64,000 nt of DNA from Christensenellaceae bacterium (GTDB lineage: Bacteria > Bacillota > Clostridia > Christensenellales > UBA1750): NCBI GenBank assembly GCA_031280685.1, contig JAITGM010000011.1, positions 1 through 64,000 of the forward strand, given 5' to 3'. The position numbers were made by a program, and so were the translations under genes. The notes beneath the pieces are model-generated. The model saw only the letters and a program-made list of their open reading frames with translations. It was not told where the DNA came from and did not search any database. This document shows, in pieces, positions 58,440 through 64,000 of the stretch (position 1 is the first letter of the stretch; every line of letters begins with the position of its first letter).

Positions 58440-58760
58440 CGCAGCAACCGCGTCTTACGCACCTCCGCCGAAGAAGCTCGTGATACTAAACCCGGTTAGC
58501 ATGGGGATGGTGAACATATAGGCGGTGGCAATCAAGAACGCCGCGCCTGAATGCACAGAACCGCCATCTTGTTGGCGTTGAACAACCGTTGTCGCTGCTG
58601 TAATCAAGGCTTAGATGAATCATGATTTTGCCCTTTTCGTAGACATATGCACCCGAATGATTGAGATTAGTGTTGCAAACGACATAACCCGGCCGGCCTT
58701 CGCCATCATGAGCCCCAAAACTCTTGCCGACCTCGGCCAAATACGGTGAAATGCTCCAGA
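58440..58760 (-). pseudogene. Fragments of a decayed gene
   Basis: One frame gives ISPYLAEVGKSFGAHDGEGRPGYVVCNTNLNHSGAYVYEKGKIMIHLSL (split), another ends FLIATAYMFTIPMLTGFSITSFFGGG, a hydrophobic tail. No complete reading frame or start with ribosome site is present. The origin is unknown. Confidence 0.35.
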
Positions 58761-58811
58761 CTCTGCGGGCCGAAATCAGCGGGCTGGTCGGATAAGACCC
58801 GCCTTTGCGGT

Positions 58812-58853
58812 AAAAAGACGGCGCGCCCCTCAAGGGGCGCGCCGTCTTTTTTC
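58812..58853 (-). terminator. Terminator after the E2-like gene
   Basis: Fifteen-base arms AAAAGACGGCGCGCCCC/GGGGCGCGCCGTCTTTT with T runs on both strands. Confidence 0.9.
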
Positions 58854-58859
58854 TTTTTG

Positions 58860-59711
58860 CTAGATCCCGTCGTCAAAGAAGACTTCCTCGGGCGGCTTGA
58901 GGAGCTGCGCCGGGTTTTTAAAATAACTCCTGAGCTTGCGGACGGACTGGGCGTAGTAGTAGCCGTCGCAGATGCGCTCGTCGAGCACAAAGCGGAAGAG
59001 CATGGTTCTATCCTCCCTTTCGCCGCGCTTTTTGCCCAGCGCGATGAAGACTGAAGTCGTCCCAAACTCGTAAAGGTGATGGTAGATGGGGTCGATGCCG
59101 ATGGAACCCATTGATGTGACGAAAAAGCTCGAATGAAAGGGCGAAACTCGGTTGATGCGCCTTGGCATCCAGCCCACGGCGTCGAGCCCGCGCATCAGAT
59201 TGATGAAGCCGCGCCGGATGCAGCCAGGGATCGCGCCCAGGATGCGAACCGTGCCGTCGGTGCTGTTGCCGGCAGCGCGCAGAGCTTCGTCCCTTGCCGC
59301 GTTGAACCCGAGCACCACGTCCGCAAGGCAGTCGCTCAACTCAAAGCAAGGCATGACGCAGGCCTCCGGCGCCCCGTCGCTCATTTTTTCTTTCACCATC
59401 ATCGAGATGCGAAAGTAGTTCCTCGCGTAGATATTTCCGCCGCTGCTGAAGCGGTTCAGCCGCGGCCTTTGCGAAACCATCCGCACCAGCGCGGCCAGAA
59501 TGACGTGCAGTAGCGTCAGCCCCGGGATATTCTCCTTTTCTTGGCTGACCAATGCCTCCATAGCGGTGATGTTCAGCTCTTCCTCCATGTAGACTTGCGC
59601 GTCCACCCTCGTGCGCATGACATGCGGAATCAGCAAAAACATTGGGTCTAGCTTGCGCACCTTCCGGCCGTCATAGCGGTCGCCCCATCTGCGCTTCTGC
59701 CTTGCCTGCAA
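58860..59711 (-). CDS. Orphan E2-type acyltransferase domain lacking the catalytic His
   Basis: A 283-residue protein resembling the catalytic domain of 2-oxo-acid dehydrogenase E2 subunits and chloramphenicol acetyltransferases (fold indicated by LDPMFLLIPHVMRTR, SFFVTSMGSIGIDPIYHHLYEFGTTSVFIALG). The usual active site HxxxDG is replaced by ERICDGY, so the general-base His is missing. No lipoyl domain is present. Start is TTG 59709-59711 after GGGAGAG. Similar proteins are common in Clostridia but their role is unknown. Confidence 0.65.
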   Translation of the reverse strand: MQARQKRRWGDRYDGRKVRKLDPMFLLIPHVMRTRVDAQVYMEEELNITAMEALVSQEKENIPGLTLLHVILAALVRMVSQRPRLNRFSSGGNIYARNYFRISMMVKEKMSDGAPEACVMPCFELSDCLADVVLGFNAARDEALRAAGNSTDGTVRILGAIPGCIRRGFINLMRGLDAVGWMPRRINRVSPFHSSFFVTSMGSIGIDPIYHHLYEFGTTSVFIALGKKRGEREDRTMLFRFVLDERICDGYYYAQSVRKLRSYFKNPAQLLKPPEEVFFDDGI

Positions 59712-59914
59712 GCAAAACTCTCCCTTCTCTTGCGGGTTTCCCCCTCTTTCCTCCTTACAAAGATACGACGGCGCCGCGAATCTTCCTCTTTTTTCGCAAA
59801 TCCCGGGCGTGACGAGCAGCTTTTTGCCCGGGCAGAGAGGATTTCATCGAGCGCTGTCGAATTTGAATACCCCGAGTCGTCGAGTTGGATCGACTTCCGG
59901 AAAGACGGTGCGAT

Positions 59915-60664
59915 ATGGGCAAGAAAAACCCGCATGAAGGCCACCGGGCGCGTCTGCGCGGCAGAGCCGCTCAGGAAGGCCTCCAAAGCTTTTCCTCCCA
60001 TGAGATTTTAGAGCTTCTGCTCTTTTACGTCATCCCCCGGCTGGATACCAACGAGCTCGCCCACCGGCTCATCGAGCGCTTTGGCTCGTTTTCGAGCGTG
60101 CTCGACGCAGAGTTTGAAGATCTGCAGTCCGTGCCCGGCATCGGCGCCGGCGCCGCGCTGTTTTTAAGCCAGCTACGCGATGTCTTGGCGGTTTATATGC
60201 GGGATCGCTTCGGCGAGAGGCCCCTGCTTTCCACCGCGGCTGCAGCCGGGAACTACTGCGTGCATCTCTTCACCAGCCAAAGGAACGAATCCATGGCCGT
60301 GCTCTGCCTCGATACCCAAAAGCGCCTCATCAAGGCCGATCTGCTCTTTCGCGGCACCATCGACGAAACCCCGGTGTATCTGCGCAACCTTGTCGAGTAC
60401 GCCCTGCGTCACAATGCCCGCTCCCTCCTCATCGCGCACAACCACCCGGGCGGCGGCCTGAAGCCCAGCGCGCAGGACATCGCTCAGACCAAGGCCATCC
60501 AGTCTGCGCTCCGCCCCCTGAACATCGACCTGGACGACCACATCATCGTCTTTGGCAACTCGTTCATGAGCCTGCGGCAAGAGCAGGTCTATACAGCTGA
60601 GCTGCCCCTTCGGCAGCGCGGTGCCGCCGCAGAATCCGCAGCCCCAAGCCCGGAGGATTTTTAG
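59915..60664 (+). CDS. radC: RadC/YicR-type JAB-domain protein
   Basis: A 249-residue protein with an N-terminal helix-hairpin-helix region (SVPGIGAGAALFLSQL) and a C-terminal JAB1/MPN-like metal site (IAHNHPGGGLKPSAQD). Despite the name, a repair role is not proven. ATG 59915 is chosen over 59885. It converges with the cyclase gene, overlapping by four bases. Confidence 0.9.
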   Translation: MGKKNPHEGHRARLRGRAAQEGLQSFSSHEILELLLFYVIPRLDTNELAHRLIERFGSFSSVLDAEFEDLQSVPGIGAGAALFLSQLRDVLAVYMRDRFGERPLLSTAAAAGNYCVHLFTSQRNESMAVLCLDTQKRLIKADLLFRGTIDETPVYLRNLVEYALRHNARSLLIAHNHPGGGLKPSAQDIAQTKAIQSALRPLNIDLDDHIIVFGNSFMSLRQEQVYTAELPLRQRGAAAESAAPSPEDF

Positions 60665-61311
60665 GCGGATTTTGCTTCGTTTTCCCCCTTTTCTTGCTCC
60701 ACGAAGGCCAGGGCACGCACGGGCGAAGCCTCCGCGCGGATCTTGAGCGGGAAGGCGGCCACCTTGAATTCCCGCGCGCCCACGAGCGCGCCGAGATTGC
60801 ACAGGTTCTCAAGCAGGGCGATCCCCGCCGCAAAGCAGGCCTTATGCGCCGGGAAGGGAAAATAGTCCGGCGAAAAGGCGTCAAGCCCCAGCATTTTCAC
60901 CCCGGTTTTGGCCAAAACGCGCACAAATCCCTCCGAAACGGCGGGGTAGCTTTCGTAATAGCCAGCGCTGCCATACAGCGACTCCATCCCGGTATAGGCC
61001 AGCAGCACCGAGCCTTCCTTGAGCCGCAGCGCTTCCGCGTCGGCCACGCAAAGGCTCTTCTTATCGCGCGCATCCAGCAAAACCCCCTCGCCCCAAAAGC
61101 CTTCCAGGGGCATGTCCGCAACCTGCACCGGGCTCTGGCTCAGGTGCGAGGGCGCGTCGATGTGGGTACCCGCGTGCAGGGCGCTTTCGAGCCTGTAGCC
61201 GTTGTAGCCGTCTCTATTGAGGAAGCGGCTTTGGCGCAGGAGCAGCGCTCCGTCCCCCTGGTAGGCCGGCATGCCCTCCTCAATGGGGCGGCTTAGGTCG
61301 ATGATCCTCAA
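60661..61311 (-). CDS. Cyclase / kynurenine-formamidase-like metal hydrolase
   Basis: A 216-residue protein of the cyclase family with the metal motif SALHAGTHIDAPSHL (HxGTHxDxPxH), ending PLKIRAEASPVRALAFVE. Family members open amide or formamide bonds (for example N-formylkynurenine). TTG 61309-61311 follows GGGAGGAG and overlaps the amidase stop by four bases. Substrate unknown. Confidence 0.85.
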   Translation of the reverse strand: MRIIDLSRPIEEGMPAYQGDGALLLRQSRFLNRDGYNGYRLESALHAGTHIDAPSHLSQSPVQVADMPLEGFWGEGVLLDARDKKSLCVADAEALRLKEGSVLLAYTGMESLYGSAGYYESYPAVSEGFVRVLAKTGVKMLGLDAFSPDYFPFPAHKACFAAGIALLENLCNLGALVGAREFKVAAFPLKIRAEASPVRALAFVEQEKGENEAKSA

Positions 61312-62261
61312 GCCTGCTCCTCCCTTTGCGCAAAGTAATCCAAAACGCCCTGGCAAAGCCCTTCGACACAGAGCGCCCGGAAGCTTTCGGTGTTGATGAG
61401 CCCATCCTCTTCCTCGTTGGTCATGAAGACCATTTCGCTGAGCACCACCGGCACGGTAGACCAGTTAAAGCCGGTCATGTCCTCACGCTTGCGCAGGCCT
61501 CGATCCTTCCTGCCCGTGGCCTGAATGAAGGCCTTTTGGATGATCTCGCCGGCCCTTTTACTCTCTGCGTTGATGGCCTTCGTGCAGTCGTTATTGGGAA
61601 TGAGCATGGACGAGCCATGCACCGAAGCATCCTCGTTGCCGTCGCAATGGAGGCGCAAAACGAGATCGACGCCAAGCTCGTTCATCATCTTAGCGCGCTC
61701 AGAATTGGGGATGTTGACCTCGTTGCTCTCGCGCGTCATGTAGACGGTCGCACCCTGGGCCTCCAGGGCCTCGCGCAGCTTTAGGCCGACCAACAAGGTA
61801 ATTTCATATTCCGGCGTATGGCTCCAGCGTCCTTGCGTGCCGGAAGAAACCGAGTTTTTCATCAAATCCGAGCCAGGCGCCAAGTGCTCCTGGGTTCGGT
61901 TGGCCTTGCTTTGGTGACCCGGATCCAGTCCGATCTTGATGCCCGCCAGCGGCAGCGCTTCCGCGGGCTCCTCGCCGGGCGAAGGACTGGGTACAGGCTC
62001 TTTTGCGGCGCTTGGTGCGGGCGATGGGCTGGATACAGGCTCTTTTGCGGTGCTTGGCGCGGGCGAAGGGCTGGGTACAGGCTCTTTTGCGGCGCTTGGC
62101 GCGGGCGAAGGCGCCATAAAAAAGGAAGGGGCGGCCCCGAGACTGAGCGCGGGGCTGATTTCCGGCGGAGCGGGTTCCCCGGTCAAGTCTGCCCCGGCCG
62201 GCGCTGCCATACAGCCGCCGAGCAGGCAGAGCGCGAGCAGAATGGGCAGGCAACACCGCAT
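61308..62261 (-). CDS. N-acetylmuramoyl-L-alanine amidase lipoprotein
   Basis: A 317-residue exported amidase (Amidase_3, CwlD/LytC type). Signal with lipobox LGGC, a Pro/Ser/Ala linker containing three 14-residue repeats (PSPAPSAAKEPVPS), then the zinc amidase domain with IGLDPGHQSKANRTQ (zinc His), TRESNEVNIPNSERA, LRLHCDGNEDASVHG (zinc His) and SEMVFMTNEEE (catalytic Glu). ATG 62259-62261 follows GAGGAGG by nine bases. It cleaves the peptide stem from the glycan, possibly in spore cortex or wall turnover. Confidence 0.92.
   Translation of the reverse strand: MRCCLPILLALCLLGGCMAAPAGADLTGEPAPPEISPALSLGAAPSFFMAPSPAPSAAKEPVPSPSPAPSTAKEPVSSPSPAPSAAKEPVPSPSPGEEPAEALPLAGIKIGLDPGHQSKANRTQEHLAPGSDLMKNSVSSGTQGRWSHTPEYEITLLVGLKLREALEAQGATVYMTRESNEVNIPNSERAKMMNELGVDLVLRLHCDGNEDASVHGSSMLIPNNDCTKAINAESKRAGEIIQKAFIQATGRKDRGLRKREDMTGFNWSTVPVVLSEMVFMTNEEEDGLINTESFRALCVEGLCQGVLDYFAQREEQA
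61981..62106 (-). repeat. Three 42-bp tandem repeats in the amidase linker
   Basis: Three near-identical 42-base units in frame encode PSPAPSxAKEPVxS. They form the linker between the membrane anchor and the amidase domain. Confidence 0.9.
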
Positions 62262-62298
62262 TTTCGGTTTCCTCCTCGGTTGAAATCCCATTGCGGCC

Positions 62299-62350
62299 AG
62301 TATACCCCCCGGCTTTTACCCTTGCAAGCGCGCGCCGCTTTTTGTATGAT
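62299..62350. promoter_or_regulatory. Divergent promoters sharing one palindromic -35 box
   Basis: TTGCAA (62322-62327) is its own complement. On the plus strand it is followed after 17 bases by TATGAT (62345-62350) facing the SDR gene; on the minus strand, after 17 bases by TATACT (62299-62304) facing the amidase gene. Confidence 0.6.
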
Positions 62351-62401
62351 GGGGAAAAGGCAAAATCAAGCCGTTTAAAGTCAGAAAGGGGAATTTTATT
62401 C

Positions 62402-63160
62402 ATGAATACCTTCAGCATGGAGGGGAAGATCGTCATCGTCACCGGGGCTTCGCGCGGCATCGGCCGCGGGCTGGTGAGCTACTTCATCAAGCAGGGCGCC
62501 CGGGTGCTGGCCATGGCTCGCAACGAGCAGCGTGCCGCCCTGCTGCGCGAAGAGCTAAAGGCCGCGGGTGAAAACGCGCAGGTCTACGCCCTCGACGTCT
62601 GCGACGTGCCCTCGATCCAGCCGGTTTTTGACCAAATCGTCAAGGATCACGGCCGCATCGACGTTCTGATCAACAATGCCGGCACCGGCAAGCCCATGCC
62701 CGCGCTCGAAGTCAGGCTCGAGGATTGGGATGAGCTGATGAACCTGAATCTGCGCGGAGCCTTCTTCTGCGCGCAGGCGGCGGCCCGGCACATGATTGCG
62801 ACGGGCAAGGGCCGCATCGTCAACATGAGCTCGCAGATCTCGGTTGTGGCCAACGAAAACGAACTGGTCTATTGCTCTTCAAAGGGCGGGCTCAACCAAA
62901 TGACGAAGGTCTGCGCGCTGGAATGGGGTAAGTTCGGCGTTACGGTCAACGCCGTCGGCCCGACCTTCACCTACACCCCCGGCACCGCCGAACGGCTCGA
63001 CACGCCGGCCTTTCGCGACCAGGTTTTGCGGAACATCCCGCGCGGACGCCTGGGCACCATTGAGGATATCGGCTCCGCCATCCAGTTCCTGGCTGCGGAT
63101 TCGTCCGATATCGTGAACGGCCACATCCTCATGACCGACGGCGGCTGGACCATCGTCTAA
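62402..63160 (+). CDS. Short-chain dehydrogenase/reductase (SDR)
   Basis: A 252-residue classical SDR: NAD(P) motif VTGASRGIGRG (residues 12-22), NNAG, catalytic Ser (NMSSQIS) and Tyr/Lys (YCSSK), and the C-terminal ILMTDGGWTIV. The closest types are FabG-like or gluconate/2-deoxygluconate dehydrogenases; the acid residue pattern after the second strand (ARNEQR) suggests NADP(H). Start ATG 62402 after AAAGGGG. Substrate unknown. Confidence 0.9.
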   Translation: MNTFSMEGKIVIVTGASRGIGRGLVSYFIKQGARVLAMARNEQRAALLREELKAAGENAQVYALDVCDVPSIQPVFDQIVKDHGRIDVLINNAGTGKPMPALEVRLEDWDELMNLNLRGAFFCAQAAARHMIATGKGRIVNMSSQISVVANENELVYCSSKGGLNQMTKVCALEWGKFGVTVNAVGPTFTYTPGTAERLDTPAFRDQVLRNIPRGRLGTIEDIGSAIQFLAADSSDIVNGHILMTDGGWTIV

Positions 63161-63179
63161 TCCAAAAGAGGTATTTCCC

Positions 63180-63476
63180 ATGCCTTTCGGCTTCGAATGC
63201 CTGAGCGTGGCCTTTCCCATCGCTTCTTGCCTCATCTTGGGCGCCACGGTGTTCATCGCCGTGCGAGGGCTTGCCCAGTGGGCGCGCAACAACCAATCGC
63301 AAAGGATCACGCCGAAGCCAGCGTCGTAACCAAGCGCGGCAAAGCTTATGTTGTTTTGATCTTCAGGCTCAGCTCAACGAGGCCTTCAAGATGACGGGCA
63401 TGCGGCTGCCGGAATTCCTCGGCAGGGAAATTGCTGCCAAGGCGGAACCTGAAGCGCCGATTCACGCTGAGGAGTG
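63180..63476 (+). pseudogene. Broken DUF2500-like membrane protein gene
   Basis: ATG 63180 opens MPFGFECLSVAFPIASCLILGATVF...VRGLAQWARNNQSQR, matching the N-terminal helix and RGLxQWxxNNxSP motif of DUF2500-type proteins, and stops after 49 residues. Related sequence (EASVVTKRGKAYVV) continues in a second frame, and a third frame gives a charged tail to 63476. The gene is frameshifted and shorter than the family. Confidence 0.55.
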
Positions 63477-63498
63477 AGGTTTTAAAGGCTAAAATGAA

Positions 63499-63535
63499 AC
63501 AAAAAAGCGCCCGAACTGAATTCGGGCGCTTTTTC
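63499..63535 (-). terminator. gapA terminator
   Basis: Arms AGCGCCCGAA/TTCGGGCGCT (63506-63515, 63521-63530) with T runs on both strands. Confidence 0.9.
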
Positions 63536-63552
63536 TTATGCCTTTTTGGGGT

Positions 63553-64000
<448 letters not shown>

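Noticed and set aside
61981-62106. CRISPR-like array in the 42-bp repeats
   Set aside because: The three units abut and encode a Pro/Ala linker in the amidase.

Overview
The window is a gene-dense stretch of a high-G+C, Gram-positive, endospore-lineage bacterium, most probably an anaerobic gut Clostridia member (Oscillospirales or Christensenellales type). The evidence is strong AGGAGG ribosome sites, many TTG/GTG starts, a T-box in front of ileS, an infC-rpmI-rplT operon with an attenuated leader, the spoIVB-spo0A pair, a two-subunit aspartate transcarbamylase (pyrBI) with an NAD-type pyrK-pyrD, a type 2 pyrF, and indolepyruvate:ferredoxin oxidoreductase. No tRNA, rRNA, CRISPR array, intact insertion sequence or prophage was recognised.

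Layout. 1-3.4 kb (minus): partial TrmH-type methyltransferase, rplT, rpmI, infC with a consensus promoter and leader terminator, then an MFS transporter. 3.5-6.8 kb (minus): a secreted CAP-domain protein with Cys repeats, an LCP-like lipoprotein and an MreB homologue. 6.9-17.1 kb (plus): folC, a diacylglycerol glucosyltransferase-like gene, trpS, a hairpin-rich spacer, an acyltransferase, a lipoprotein gene interrupted by one in-frame TGA, a YhhQ transporter with a QueL-like radical SAM enzyme (queuine salvage), a DsbA-like protein and putP. 17.1-23.0 kb (minus): heterodimeric ABC exporter and GH42 beta-galactosidase. 23.2-26.5 kb (plus): amino-acid kinase, serC, serA. 26.5-29.1 kb: a repeat-like element, a metal-efflux-type permease and ldh. 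29.2-29.9 kb: a decayed membrane gene.

30.0-37.5 kb (plus): complete UMP operon pyrB-pyrI-pyrC-pyrF-pyrK-pyrD-pyrE (only carbamoyl-phosphate synthase is absent), followed by a secreted M14 peptidase. 37.5-39.6 kb (minus): spoIVB and a Spo0A with an eroded receiver domain. 39.8-44.8 kb (minus): T-box-ileS, an RlmI-type methyltransferase and an RluA-type pseudouridine synthase. 44.8-46.5 kb: MerR/TipAS and MarR regulators, each near a GTCAAG/CTTGAC dyad. 46.6-50.5 kb (minus): polyol dehydrogenase, P-loop remnant, mgtE with a long structured leader, and small genes.

50.7-56.2 kb (plus): class II aldolase, a flavin-binding protein and iorA-iorB-paaK-ACT, a module converting aryl pyruvates to aryl-acetyl-CoA. 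56.2-58.8 kb is a decayed island: a frameshifted clostripain-like lipoprotein, a TM2 protein pair, a frameshifted small lipoprotein and a membrane fragment. 58.9-64 kb: an E2-like acyltransferase lacking its catalytic His, radC, a cyclase and a cell-wall amidase, an SDR, a broken DUF2500-like gene and the 3' part of gapA. The amidase and SDR promoters appear to share a single palindromic -35 box.

The most interesting leads are the UGA-split two-repeat lipoprotein, the degenerate Spo0A, the mgtE leader, the shared divergent promoter, the queuine-salvage pair and the repeat-like intergenic elements. All functions are read from sequence motifs and gene context only.
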